Below, one piece after another: positions 25,208 through 34,432 of a stretch of 64,000 nt of DNA. Origin of the DNA: Paludisphaera mucosa (lineage in GTDB: Bacteria; Planctomycetota; Planctomycetia; Isosphaerales; Isosphaeraceae); assembly GCF_029589435.1 (NCBI RefSeq), contig NZ_JARRAG010000001.1, positions 672,808 through 736,807 of the forward strand, given 5' to 3'. The position numbers were made by a program, and so were the translations under genes. The notes under the pieces were generated by a model that saw only the letters and a list, made by a program, of their open reading frames with translations, made no database searches and was not told the origin of the DNA. Numbering within the stretch: position 1 is the stretch's first letter; each line of letters begins with the position of its first letter.

Positions 25208-26197
25208 ATGGAACCGACCGACCCCTCGATCTCGCGCCGGCGCTTCGTCCGAACCGGCGCCGTCCTGGGCGGCGTCGCCGCCGGCCTGCCGCTGGCCGCG
25301 AAGGGGGCCGACGACCCCGCGCCCGGATCGATCCCCCAGGTCGTCCTGGGCCGGACCGGGGCCAAGGTCTCGCGACTGGGGATCGGCTGCGCGTACTTCC
25401 AGCGCGACAAGGTCACGCCCGACACCGTCGGCGCCACGATCCACCGCGCGCTCGAGCTGGGCGTCAACTACCTCGACACCGCGCCCGCCTACGGCACGGC
25501 CGAGGAGAAGATGGGCCCGACGATCAAGGAGGTCCGCGACAAGGTCTTCCTCGTCACCAAGACCCCCGACGCGACCTACGAGGGGACCTGGAAGTCGCTG
25601 CGGCACAGCCTCAAGATGCTCCAGACCGACCACATCGACCTGGTGCATCTGCACAACTTCGGCGACGAGAACACCTGGGGCGACGACAAGATGGTCTTCG
25701 GCGACAAGGGGGCCGTCGGCGCCCTGCGCGAAGCCAAGAAGCAGGGCGTGGTCCGCTTCATCGGGGCCAGCGGCCACCTGCACCCCAGCCGCTTCCACGC
25801 CGCGATGGACACGGGCGAGATCGACGTCCTGATGAACGCCGTCAACTTCGTCGTCCGCCACAACTACGACTTCGAGCACAAAGTCTGGTCGCGCGCCCGC
25901 CACATGAATCTGGGCCTCGTCGCCATGAAGGTCCTCGGCGGCGCGGGGCGCCCCGAAGGGGGCTTCAAGATGGACGAGCGTCACTACGAGCAGGCGGTGC
26001 GTTACGTCCTCTCGATCCCCGGCCTGGCGGTCGCCGTCATGGGCCTGGAGAACGTCGCCGAGCTGGAGAAGGCCGTCGCGACCGTCTCCAAGGCCAAACC
26101 CTTCTCGCCCGAGGAAGAGCTGGAAGTGTCCCGCCTCGGCCTCCAGCTCGCCGCCTCCCCCGAGTGGAAGACGGCCTACGGCACGCCGCTGACCTGA
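25208..26197 (+). CDS. Tat-exported aldo/keto reductase
   Basis: The 329-residue product has a twin-arginine leader (SRRRFVRTGAVLGGVAAG) ahead of an aldo/keto reductase barrel. The catalytic tetrad is intact: D90, Y95 (YLDTAPAYG), K118 (LVTKTPD) and H149 (VHLHNFGD). The family reduces carbonyls with NAD(P)H; export by Tat implies the cofactor is loaded before translocation, as for other planctomycete exported oxidoreductases. ATG at 25208 has GGAGG about 10 nt upstream; an earlier TTG at 25163 is less likely. It lies 93 nt downstream of the ThuA-like gene. Confidence 0.9.
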   Translation: MEPTDPSISRRRFVRTGAVLGGVAAGLPLAAKGADDPAPGSIPQVVLGRTGAKVSRLGIGCAYFQRDKVTPDTVGATIHRALELGVNYLDTAPAYGTAEEKMGPTIKEVRDKVFLVTKTPDATYEGTWKSLRHSLKMLQTDHIDLVHLHNFGDENTWGDDKMVFGDKGAVGALREAKKQGVVRFIGASGHLHPSRFHAAMDTGEIDVLMNAVNFVVRHNYDFEHKVWSRARHMNLGLVAMKVLGGAGRPEGGFKMDERHYEQAVRYVLSIPGLAVAVMGLENVAELEKAVATVSKAKPFSPEEELEVSRLGLQLAASPEWKTAYGTPLT

Positions 26198-26219
26198 CGC
26201 GGCGCGGATGTCTCAAATC

Positions 26220-26252
26220 ACGGGACGCGGGCCGTCGGCGCTCGCGTCCCGT
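26220..26252. terminator. Hairpin between convergent genes
   Basis: ACGGGACGCG (26220-26229) pairs with CGCGTCCCGT (26243-26252) in a 10-bp stem with a 13-nt loop, exactly between the aldo/keto reductase end and the stop of the minus-strand gene at 26252. No T tract is present on the plus side; a short one (GATTTGAG) follows on the minus side. Bidirectional stop candidate. Confidence 0.5.
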
Positions 26253-27553
26253 CAGGTGCATTGCCAGAGGTGCCCGCTGACCTTGCAACGGTCGCACCAC
26301 GACACGAAGCCGATGCCGCCGCTCCCCCAGAGCCACTCGCCCCCCTCGCCGGTGGGGAGGTCGGAATCGAGCTGCATCAGGTGGCCCATGACCCGGCCGC
26401 AGGTCGGGCAATCGGGGTGTTCGGCGTCCTGGATCCAGCCGGGCTCGCCCCCGATTCGAGTCAGGTTCTCGCGGCTGTTGCTCAGGCCCCAGTCCTGCCA
26501 ACGCCAGCGCCCGGGCGTGACTGCCAGACGAACCTCGGATTCACGCAGGGCCTCGGCGGGAAACTGAGGGATGATGGTGGGCCCGTGGTATGCCACGCCG
26601 ACCGCGTGGCCGTTCTCCGCGTGGTGGTAGAACAGGGGGGCCAGCTCCCAGCCCAGGCAGGGTAGACAGGTCGCGATCTCCAGGCGACCCAGGCCCGTGA
26701 CGCCGAGGTCGCTCGGCACCGGATCCAGGTCGATGAGCCGGTGCAGTCGGCCGCGGCAGAGCGGGCATTCGCCGTCGGCGCGGCCGCCGAAACGCATCGG
26801 CGGGAATTCGGGGCTCGGTTCCAGGGTCCAGGTCGGGTGGACCCGCGCGAGCCAGGGCGGACGGGGCTGTTCGAAGAAGCCTCCCGGGAAGACGACGTGG
26901 AAGAGCCCGTCCGGGGCGAGACGCCGGATCCCCGCGCCGTCGCGGGTTAGCCCCGCCTGACGAAGGCAGGCCTCGACGCCCGCCTCCGGACCGAATCCCG
27001 CCACGACCGGATGCACCCGATTCGCCAGCGCGAGCGCCCGGGCCACGGCGCCGGGAGACCGGGTCTCCAGCAGGATCCGCCAGGCCTTCTGCCGGAGTTC
27101 GTCGGCGAGGCCCGGGTCCTCGATCCGGCGCACCTGCGGTTCGACGTCGCGGTCGCCGGACTCCCGCCAGGGCCAGTTCTCGTAATTCGTCCCCGCGTTG
27201 GGGCGGAGGCGGAAGAGCCGGTCGAGCTGGCCGTGGAGCGACGGCAAGGCCTGGAGGCCGGCGTGGGCGATCACGGCGTCGGCCGCCTCGTTCTCGCCGT
27301 CGCGATCCAGGGCGTCGAGCGCGAGGCCTACGAGCCCATCCCACCGATCGTCGGGGAGGTAGCCGAGCGCGGCGTCCAGGAACGTCCCGCCGTCGGGGAA
27401 GCGATCGACCACGGCCGCCGCGAGATCGAAGACCGCCTCGGGGCTGGATCGCCCGAGTTCGACGGCCTCTTCTACGGGCGCCGCCCGCACGCCTTGCTCC
27501 TCCAGGGCTCGGAGGATCGCTCCGAGCCGTCGCGTCGCTTCGGAATCCGCCAT
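26252..27553 (-). CDS. Cysteine-rich zinc-binding hypothetical protein
   Basis: The first 150 residues of this 433-residue protein are helical and repetitive in a HEAT-like way. The C-terminal half carries four Cys pairs: CPLC, CLPC, CPTC and a final CDRC followed by HLWQC, arranged as two probable zinc sites. The segment MGHLMQLDSDLPTGEGGEWLW resembles the DUF1963/YwqG pattern (HxxQxD...), shown by HLMQLDSD and WLWGSGGIGF. No enzyme motif is seen. The gene starts 17 nt after the alpha-2-macroglobulin stop and is probably co-transcribed with it, though a functional link is not evident. Confidence 0.75.
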   Translation of the reverse strand: MADSEATRRLGAILRALEEQGVRAAPVEEAVELGRSSPEAVFDLAAAVVDRFPDGGTFLDAALGYLPDDRWDGLVGLALDALDRDGENEAADAVIAHAGLQALPSLHGQLDRLFRLRPNAGTNYENWPWRESGDRDVEPQVRRIEDPGLADELRQKAWRILLETRSPGAVARALALANRVHPVVAGFGPEAGVEACLRQAGLTRDGAGIRRLAPDGLFHVVFPGGFFEQPRPPWLARVHPTWTLEPSPEFPPMRFGGRADGECPLCRGRLHRLIDLDPVPSDLGVTGLGRLEIATCLPCLGWELAPLFYHHAENGHAVGVAYHGPTIIPQFPAEALRESEVRLAVTPGRWRWQDWGLSNSRENLTRIGGEPGWIQDAEHPDCPTCGRVMGHLMQLDSDLPTGEGGEWLWGSGGIGFVSWCDRCKVSGHLWQCT

Positions 27554-27570
27554 GGTCGAACCCCCGCGCG

Positions 27571-30500
27571 TCAGTCGACGACCTCCAGGCGGATCTCGTC
27601 GGAGTTCCCCTTCAGCTCGGGGGCGTACATGGCCTCGCCGCGGGCGGGGAGGGCGTGGAACTTGCCGGGGATCTCGGCGCGGAGGCGGTAGGCGACGCCG
27701 TGCTTGCCGCGTGAGAGCGTCGGGACGAAGAAGGCGACCCGTTCGTCGCGGAACTCGACGTAGGCGCCCATGTCGTTGCCGTTGTAGCCGCTGCGGACCT
27801 CGACGGGCTCGAAGCCGGCGGCCTTGAAGTCCTCGAAGACGAGGTACTCGTAGTCGTTCTTGCTCTCGATCTCCAGCTCGACCTCGACCAGCTCGCCGCT
27901 CTTGAGCGTCGCGCCGTCGGCGAGCGGCTCGCGGCGGTACTTCTCCACCCGCTGGGATACGGCCTGGCCGCGGCCGCCGGCCACGTCGACGGCCTTGTCG
28001 TCGCGGATCAGGCGGTAGACCTTGCGATCGACCTTCACTTCGAGGCCCGCGTGGGCGATCGGGTCTTCGAGGGTGAAGTTCGTCAGGTAGGTGTTGAAGT
28101 AGAGCGGACCCGAACCCTTCTTGGTGAAGGTGATCGCGTGCTCGCCCGAGTCCAGCTCGGCCCCTTCGAGGACGAGCGAGGCGTCGAAGCTGAAGAGGTT
28201 CGCGGGGGTGATCGTCACCTCCTTGCGGACCTTGCCGTCGACGGCGATGGCGACCGAGAGGTTCGGTTTGTCCTCGCCGCTGGCCTTGAGGTACTCGGCG
28301 AGGGCCTCGACGTTGTAGGCCGTGTCGCGGGTCGATCGCCAGTAAGAGCCGTGCTCGCGGTTGTTGAGGATGTACTTCACCAGCCGCGAGGCCAGCCGGC
28401 CCTTGGGGTCGGTGCGGGCCAGGAGCTTGAGATAGAAGGCGTCGGTCTCGGTCTCGCTGCCGTACCAGTTCCACCAGCTCCCCTCGTTGGGCAGCTTGAG
28501 CCAGGCGGTCTGGTTCTCTTCGTCCTCGACGACGTACTGGCTCACGTTCTGCAGGACCTTCGCCAGCTTGTCGGCGTCGCCGATCTTGTGCAGGGCGAGG
28601 CCGTACAGGCACTTGCCGTAGACCGAGAGCCCGGGGCGGTCGCGCTCCAGGAATTCGATCATGCCGGGAGTCTGGACGTCGGCGTCGCCGAGGATCATGA
28701 AGACCAGCGCGTCGAGGTCGTCGGCCGCCTTCTTGTAAGGCTTCGTCTCGGTGAGCCCGTTCTTCAGCAGGTTGACCTGTTCGGCCTGGTGGTTCGTCAG
28801 CCAGGCGACGCCCCGTTCCAACATGCCGGGGGGCAGCGCCAGGTCGTTGCGGCGGGCGATCTGGAGGCCGTGGACGACCTGGGCCGTCGTGTGGGGGTAG
28901 GAGTGCTCGCCGTAGCCCGAGAACCATCCCCAGCCGCCGTCGGAGAGCTGCATCTCGGCCAGGCGGTCGAGCCCGGCTCGGGACATCCTGGCGATCTCGT
29001 CGAGTTCGAAGATCGGGTTCTTCTTGACCCGGTGATCGCCCTGGAGCCGCGGCCGATTGGGGCCGAGTTCCTGGGCGTTGAGGTTCGTGTGCGCGGCCTG
29101 GATCGCCTTGAGGTCGACGCCCAGGTCGATGATCGTCTTCTGGGTTATGACCGACGGCAGGAACCGGTTGAGGGTCTGCTCGGTGCAGCCGTAAGGGTAG
29201 TCGGCGAGGTAGGGGAGCGCGTCGACAAGGGCCCCGGCGAGGGTCGGCGAGTAGCGGACTTCGAGCCGGGTCTGCTCGGGGCGGCGTTCGGCGGGGACCT
29301 TGATCGTCACCGTGGCGTCGGTCTGGTCGGGGCGGATCGAGCCGGCGATCGCCTCCATCTTGAGCATGCCGTGGACGAAGGCGGGGAAGGTCATCTGGGC
29401 GGCGTCGGAGTCGGAGTCGGCGATCGCCTTCATGCGGACGACGGCCTGGCCCTCGTGCGCGACCTTCACGCGCCAGTCGACGCGGGCCTCGCCGCCGGCG
29501 GCCAGCTCGATCGTCTTCGAAGTCTCGGTCAGCGGCTCGAGGACGCTGCCGTCCAGCTCCAGCGCGACCTGGACGGACTTGGCCTCTTTGAGCTTGCTAT
29601 GCACGACGGCCGAGAGGACGACCTCGTCCTTCTGGACGAAGAACCGGGGGGCCTGGAGCCGGACGAGCAGGTCCTTGGTTGTCACGAACTCGGCTTCGGC
29701 CTGTCCCACGCGGGTGCCCGGGCCCATCGTCCAGGTGCGGGCCTTCCAGGTGGTCAGGCTGTCGGGGAGCGGGAACTCCAACTCGGCCGAGCCGTCGGCC
29801 TTCGTCTCGATCGCGGCCGACCAGTAGGCGGTGTCGGCGAAGTTCGTGCGGACGACCGGGGCCGGGCCGGCTTCGTCGCCGGCTGGGGCGGCGTCGAACG
29901 CCATGCGCGAGTCGTCGCCCTTGGCCTTCTCCATCCGTAACTCCATCACGGCCATCCCGGCCTCCATCGGGGCCCCCGCCGGCGCGGGCGCCGCCATCGC
30001 CATGGGGGCGGCGGGCGCCGCGCCGAGCATGGCCATGCCGCCCATCATCCCGCCGCCCATCCTCCCGCGGCCGAACATCACGCGCGGGGCGGGGCCGCCC
30101 CCGAAGGTGCCGAGGTCGAGCATCGGCGTCTCATTCTCCTTGAGGAGGTTGTAGAAGTTGCGAGCCAGGCTCGATTCGGTCTGCGGGTTGTGCGACCGCT
30201 TCCACTTCCAGAAGACGTCCTTGATGGCCTCGACGTTCGAGCCGCCCGAGATGTACTCGACGGCCTTGTCGTAGACCGTCAGGACGGTCGAGCCCACGAA
30301 GGGTTTGCCGTCGGGCCCGGTGAGCTTGAGGGCGAGCTTGGCCTTCTCGACGGGCTTGTACGTCGCCTGCGACGGCGCGACCTCGACGTTCACGACCCGC
30401 GACTCGGGGGGCACGGCGATCTCGCGGGCCTGGTCGTGGACCTTGCCGTTCGAGACCGTGAGCGCCTCGATGAAGAGGTTGGGCATGTCGCCGACGGCGA

Positions 30501-33500
30501 CGCCGACCTCGACGGTCTCGGTCTTGCCCCGCATCCGGAAGGTCGACGGGGCGGCGTAGACGCCGTTCGTCGGGCGGAGGAACAGCAGCACGGTCGAATC
30601 GGCCCGGTCGGTGTTGACGAGCAGGCGGATCTTCTCGCCGGCGCGGTATTCCTTCTTGTCGGGGATGATCTCCAGGTCGTCGAACCGGTAGCTCGCGCCG
30701 TTGAAGCCCTGGCCGGCGACGGTCAGCAGGTAGCCCCCCTCGATCGCGTGGCCCTGGCCGTCGTCGACGCGGGCCGAGACCCGATACTGGCCCGGCTCGG
30801 CCGCCTTGATGGTCTGAGCCGTACGCCCGTCGGCGTCGAGCTTCAGGGGCCAGGACTCGACCGGGGTCTCGACGGGCTTGCCGTCGGCCTCGTACGTCAC
30901 CTTCAACAACTTGAGCGTCCCCTCGCCGACGACCGGCTTGCGGTCGAGCGTCTGGGCGCGGATCTCGGCCTGGATCGTGTCGCCGGCGCGGTAGTGGCCG
31001 CGGTCGACCCAGGCGTAGACGGTGAACGGCTTGCGCGAGACGAGCACGTCGCCCGTGCCGACGATCGTCCGCCGCGACTGGTCGGTCACCTGGGCCTCGA
31101 CCTCGTATTTGTGGTCGCGGTCGGGGTGGGCGGCCTTGGCGAAGGCGGTGTCGATCTCGATCTCGACCTTGCCGTCGGGGCCGATGGGGACCTCGGCGTC
31201 GGCGACGACCTCGGGCGGCCCCTCGGGGCGGCTCCACCACCAGGGCTGCGGCGCCCGCATGCCCCAGGCGTTCCAGCCGGGATACCAGGGGCGGTCCGAC
31301 GCGAACCACCAGTACCCCGAGCCGTAGAGCCAATCCCAGCGGGCGACGGGGAACCAGCGGTCGTCGGCGTTGCGACGCGTGATCTTGTACTTGACCGTGG
31401 CCTGGGTGACGGGCCCGCCGAAGTAGTAGTCGGCCTGGATCGTCGCCTTGACCTTCTCGCCCAGCGCGACGGGCTTCGAGGGAGCGTCGACCTTCACCTC
31501 GAACTCGGGCTTCTTGTACTCCTCGACGCGGAACGTCCCGCCGCCGTGGCCGACGACGCTGACCGAATACACGCCGAGGGTCGCGTCGGACGGCAGCTCG
31601 TACTCGCCGTCGATCCCGCCGAAGGCGTCGGCCCGGAAGGACTTCGCGAAGATCCGCTCGCCCTTGGGGTTGTTGATCTCGACCGGGAACTCGACGCCGG
31701 CGAATTCGGAGGCGTCCGGCTGGTCGTAGCGGGCGCGGGCGACCCAGAACTTGAACTTCACCGGGCCGCCGGGGCGGTAGACCGGTCGGTCGGTGACGGC
31801 GAGGACCTTCACCTCGTTGTAACGATCCTCGTCCCGGCCCAGCGGCCAGATCGGCGTGAAGCCCAGGTAGGCGAGCCGGCCGTCGGGTGTGCGGGCGGTC
31901 GCCAGCCACTGGTGCGGCCCGGTGTTGGGGTCGGGAGGGGTGATCGGGGCGACGACCTGGCCCTTGGGGTCGGTCTGGTAGGTCCCCTCCTTGACGTCCA
32001 CCTGGAAGCGCGCGCCCCCGTCCACCTGGCGCATCACCCAGCCGAACAGCTCCAGGCTCGCCCCGGCGACCGGGGCCCCGGTGCGGGCGTCGGCCGCGAA
32101 GTAGAACGAGCTCATGCTCATCGGCTTGCGGATCAGCGCCGTGTCGTCGAGCCAGACGACGACGCGGCCGACGTTGCCCCCCTCGACGCGGGCCGTCAGC
32201 AAGTACGCGCCGGCCTTCTGGAGGGGCGTCGTCACGGTGATCCGGCGGTCGAAGTGGTCGGCCGCGGGGTCGAGGTCCAGGTCCCACCTGGCGACGGATT
32301 CGCCCTGGTACTGGGCCTGGTTCAGCGTGACCAGCCGGGCGCCGACCTCGTTGACGTCGGTCCGCTGCCAGTCGACCTGCGGCGGCCTGCTCCGGATGTA
32401 ATCCTTGACGTCCTTCAGCAGCTTGTCGACGAGGATCCGGTGGGCCTCGAACTGGACCTTGCGGCCGTTGCGGAAGGTGAAGTCGACGGTCGCCCCCCGG
32501 CCGGCGGGGTGGGTCATGATCGGTTCGAACCGGCCCCAGGGGTTCTCGATCTGGTCGATGCGGCCCCGATAGACGCCGTTGACGTCGCCGTAATTGGCCT
32601 TCGCCAGCTTCCAGAACCCGGCCGCGCGGACGAACTGGCGACGGTTCTCGAAGAGGCCTGCGAGCGCGTCCGTCGCCTGCTGCGCCTGGCCGGTTTTGGG
32701 ATCGTCGAGGATGGACTGGTAGATCTTGATCGGGTTGAACTCGTCGGGCAGCGTGAACCGCTTGATCCCCGAGGCCAGGCGGGCGACCGTCTTGTCGTCG
32801 CTCAGGGTTTCGAGGGCGTAGAGGCTCGTTCCGGGCTTCTCGGGCCGGCCGTCGCCGTCCTCGTCGTGGAAGATCTGGGGGCCGGCCTGCAAGGTCTGCG
32901 TGCCGAACTGGCTCAGCGCGAAGTCGGCGAGCGTCATGCGCACGGTGTTGAGCAGCCCGGCGTCGGCCTCGACCGACTGCACGAGGGCCCATCGCCAGCG
33001 CTCGCCGTCGTTGCCGGCCTTCGCCAGGCTCTCCGGCGTGCGGTAGTAGACGGGCCCGCCCTGGGCGTCGACCGGGGCCCCGTTCTGCGACCCGCCGCCG
33101 CCCCACATCGGGTGGAAGGACTCGTCGAAGTCGGGCAGGTCGTCGATCGCCGTCAGGCTCTGGAGCCGCCAGGGCGCGCCGGGGATCCGGCCCCAGGCCA
33201 GCGCGCGCGACAGGGTCTGGAAGAATCGCCCCGCGCGGGCCCGGTCCGGTTGGGCCTTCGCGAGGTCGACGGCCGGCATGAGGATCTGGAGGGCCCGGAC
33301 GCGGTCGCGATCGCCGACGTCGACGTATCGGCCGTCCTGCCGCCTCTGGCGGCCGCGCGAGAACTCGCCGGCGATCACGAAGCCCTGGTGCGTGACCGCG
33401 TCGAGATAGCAGGACGCGACGGCGGTCGCCGTGCGGACGTCGCCCTTGCGCGCGGCGAGCGCCGCCTCGAGGAACGCGTCCGACTCGTCGGGTCGTCCCA

Positions 33501-33738
33501 GGCGTCCCAGGCAGAGGAGGCCCCGGCCTAAGGAATCCTCGACCACCCCCGGATCGGCCGCGGGGTCCGCGACCAGGGTCCGGTAGACGTCGTAGGCGTC
33601 CTTGAAATTCCCCTGGCCGAAGAGGGCGTCGGCCGCCGGCTTGGACGGGGGGCCTTCGGCCGTCGGGAAGCCGTAAATCGCCCCGCAGAGCACGACCAGC
33701 AACGCAGCGGCGAGTAACGCCAGGGTGATCATTCTCAT
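27571..33738 (-). CDS. Alpha-2-macroglobulin family protein with intact thioester motif
   Basis: This 2055-residue exported protein has a signal-anchor helix (LALLAAALLVVLCGAIYGF), TPR-like helices to about residue 450, then a series of macroglobulin MG-type beta domains. A bait-like region rich in Met, Gly, Ala and Pro (about 1215-1270) follows, then the core with the thioester motif C1518-TEQ (YPYGCTEQTLNRF) and the alpha-helical thioester barrel to about 1850. A receptor-type beta domain ends the protein. Bacterial macroglobulins trap proteases and are thought to protect the cell surface. The N terminus is not a good lipobox (LC rather than [AG]C), so anchoring is likely by the uncleaved helix. 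The pbpC gene that often accompanies macroglobulins is absent. Confidence 0.93.
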   Translation of the reverse strand: MRMITLALLAAALLVVLCGAIYGFPTAEGPPSKPAADALFGQGNFKDAYDVYRTLVADPAADPGVVEDSLGRGLLCLGRLGRPDESDAFLEAALAARKGDVRTATAVASCYLDAVTHQGFVIAGEFSRGRQRRQDGRYVDVGDRDRVRALQILMPAVDLAKAQPDRARAGRFFQTLSRALAWGRIPGAPWRLQSLTAIDDLPDFDESFHPMWGGGGSQNGAPVDAQGGPVYYRTPESLAKAGNDGERWRWALVQSVEADAGLLNTVRMTLADFALSQFGTQTLQAGPQIFHDEDGDGRPEKPGTSLYALETLSDDKTVARLASGIKRFTLPDEFNPIKIYQSILDDPKTGQAQQATDALAGLFENRRQFVRAAGFWKLAKANYGDVNGVYRGRIDQIENPWGRFEPIMTHPAGRGATVDFTFRNGRKVQFEAHRILVDKLLKDVKDYIRSRPPQVDWQRTDVNEVGARLVTLNQAQYQGESVARWDLDLDPAADHFDRRITVTTPLQKAGAYLLTARVEGGNVGRVVVWLDDTALIRKPMSMSSFYFAADARTGAPVAGASLELFGWVMRQVDGGARFQVDVKEGTYQTDPKGQVVAPITPPDPNTGPHQWLATARTPDGRLAYLGFTPIWPLGRDEDRYNEVKVLAVTDRPVYRPGGPVKFKFWVARARYDQPDASEFAGVEFPVEINNPKGERIFAKSFRADAFGGIDGEYELPSDATLGVYSVSVVGHGGGTFRVEEYKKPEFEVKVDAPSKPVALGEKVKATIQADYYFGGPVTQATVKYKITRRNADDRWFPVARWDWLYGSGYWWFASDRPWYPGWNAWGMRAPQPWWWSRPEGPPEVVADAEVPIGPDGKVEIEIDTAFAKAAHPDRDHKYEVEAQVTDQSRRTIVGTGDVLVSRKPFTVYAWVDRGHYRAGDTIQAEIRAQTLDRKPVVGEGTLKLLKVTYEADGKPVETPVESWPLKLDADGRTAQTIKAAEPGQYRVSARVDDGQGHAIEGGYLLTVAGQGFNGASYRFDDLEIIPDKKEYRAGEKIRLLVNTDRADSTVLLFLRPTNGVYAAPSTFRMRGKTETVEVGVAVGDMPNLFIEALTVSNGKVHDQAREIAVPPESRVVNVEVAPSQATYKPVEKAKLALKLTGPDGKPFVGSTVLTVYDKAVEYISGGSNVEAIKDVFWKWKRSHNPQTESSLARNFYNLLKENETPMLDLGTFGGGPAPRVMFGRGRMGGGMMGGMAMLGAAPAAPMAMAAPAPAGAPMEAGMAVMELRMEKAKGDDSRMAFDAAPAGDEAGPAPVVRTNFADTAYWSAAIETKADGSAELEFPLPDSLTTWKARTWTMGPGTRVGQAEAEFVTTKDLLVRLQAPRFFVQKDEVVLSAVVHSKLKEAKSVQVALELDGSVLEPLTETSKTIELAAGGEARVDWRVKVAHEGQAVVRMKAIADSDSDAAQMTFPAFVHGMLKMEAIAGSIRPDQTDATVTIKVPAERRPEQTRLEVRYSPTLAGALVDALPYLADYPYGCTEQTLNRFLPSVITQKTIIDLGVDLKAIQAAHTNLNAQELGPNRPRLQGDHRVKKNPIFELDEIARMSRAGLDRLAEMQLSDGGWGWFSGYGEHSYPHTTAQVVHGLQIARRNDLALPPGMLERGVAWLTNHQAEQVNLLKNGLTETKPYKKAADDLDALVFMILGDADVQTPGMIEFLERDRPGLSVYGKCLYGLALHKIGDADKLAKVLQNVSQYVVEDEENQTAWLKLPNEGSWWNWYGSETETDAFYLKLLARTDPKGRLASRLVKYILNNREHGSYWRSTRDTAYNVEALAEYLKASGEDKPNLSVAIAVDGKVRKEVTITPANLFSFDASLVLEGAELDSGEHAITFTKKGSGPLYFNTYLTNFTLEDPIAHAGLEVKVDRKVYRLIRDDKAVDVAGGRGQAVSQRVEKYRREPLADGATLKSGELVEVELEIESKNDYEYLVFEDFKAAGFEPVEVRSGYNGNDMGAYVEFRDERVAFFVPTLSRGKHGVAYRLRAEIPGKFHALPARGEAMYAPELKGNSDEIRLEVVD

Positions 33739-33960
33739 ATCGGCCTCGCGCGAGACGGACGGAACTCGGGGCCGGCGCTCCGTGCCGGACTGCTGACTCC
33801 AACTATAACGACGCTCCCGGGCGTTTCTTAGGGTGCACTCGCGTCCCGGACGCCTTCATGAAATCGGCGGGGTCCGAGGATACCCGAGAAGAAGCCGGCG
33901 AGAGCGGCGAATAGCCAAGGGGCGCGATCCGCGTCCCTTGCCCGACGGAGGTCGCTTTCC

Positions 33961-34428
33961 ATGAAACACCTGTACGACGAACGCCGGCTGATGGGTTACC
34001 TGGTCCTGAGCGCCGGGATCGGCCTGATGTTCCTGATCATCGGCGGCGGCGGATTCCTGGCGGCGACGAACGCGGCCTACTGGTGCGGGGTGCTCCTGAC
34101 CTCGTTCCTGGCGGGCCTGGCGTTTCCGGGGACCTGGCTGGCCTATCAAGCCGGGCGCAACACGGCGGCGTCGTCGACCAGCCCGACGGTCGGACGCGAT
34201 CGGTGGTCGTGGAGCGAGGCGGGGCGCGGCCTGCTCTTCGGGTCGCTGCAAGCGGCGATGTTCGTGGCGGCGCTGGCCTATTTCCGCTCGGCCTTCTTCG
34301 CCACCGATCCGGGACGCTACCTGTTCGTGATCCCGATGGGGATCGCCTGCGGATCGCTGACGATGCTGGGCGCTGGGATCCTCGTCGCGACCGCGGGCAA
34401 GCCGGCGACCGACGACCGCCTGCTCTGA
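33961..34428 (+). CDS. Hypothetical small membrane protein
   Basis: This 155-residue protein has four predicted membrane helices (YLVLSAGIGLMFLIIGGGGF, VLLTSFLAGLAFPGTWLAY, LLFGSLQAAMFVAALAYF and FVIPMGIACGSLTMLGAGIL), with a Ser/Thr-rich cytoplasmic or periplasmic loop between helices 2 and 3. No family recognised. ATG at 33961 has GGAGG about 9 nt upstream. It lies alone, divergent from the macroglobulin gene (222-nt gap) and convergent with the GH38-like gene (4-nt gap). Confidence 0.7.
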   Translation: MKHLYDERRLMGYLVLSAGIGLMFLIIGGGGFLAATNAAYWCGVLLTSFLAGLAFPGTWLAYQAGRNTAASSTSPTVGRDRWSWSEAGRGLLFGSLQAAMFVAALAYFRSAFFATDPGRYLFVIPMGIACGSLTMLGAGILVATAGKPATDDRLL

Positions 34429-34432
34429 CCGA

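Noticed and set aside
30190-33531. Plus-strand open frame of 1113 codons opposite the macroglobulin
   Set aside because: Low-complexity Arg/Asp/Gly/Val product typical of antisense frames in GC-rich DNA; the minus-strand product has clear domains.
33685-33738. Lipoprotein signal on the macroglobulin
   Set aside because: The cysteine in VVLCGA is preceded by Leu at -1 instead of Ala, Gly or Ser, so lipid attachment is unlikely.
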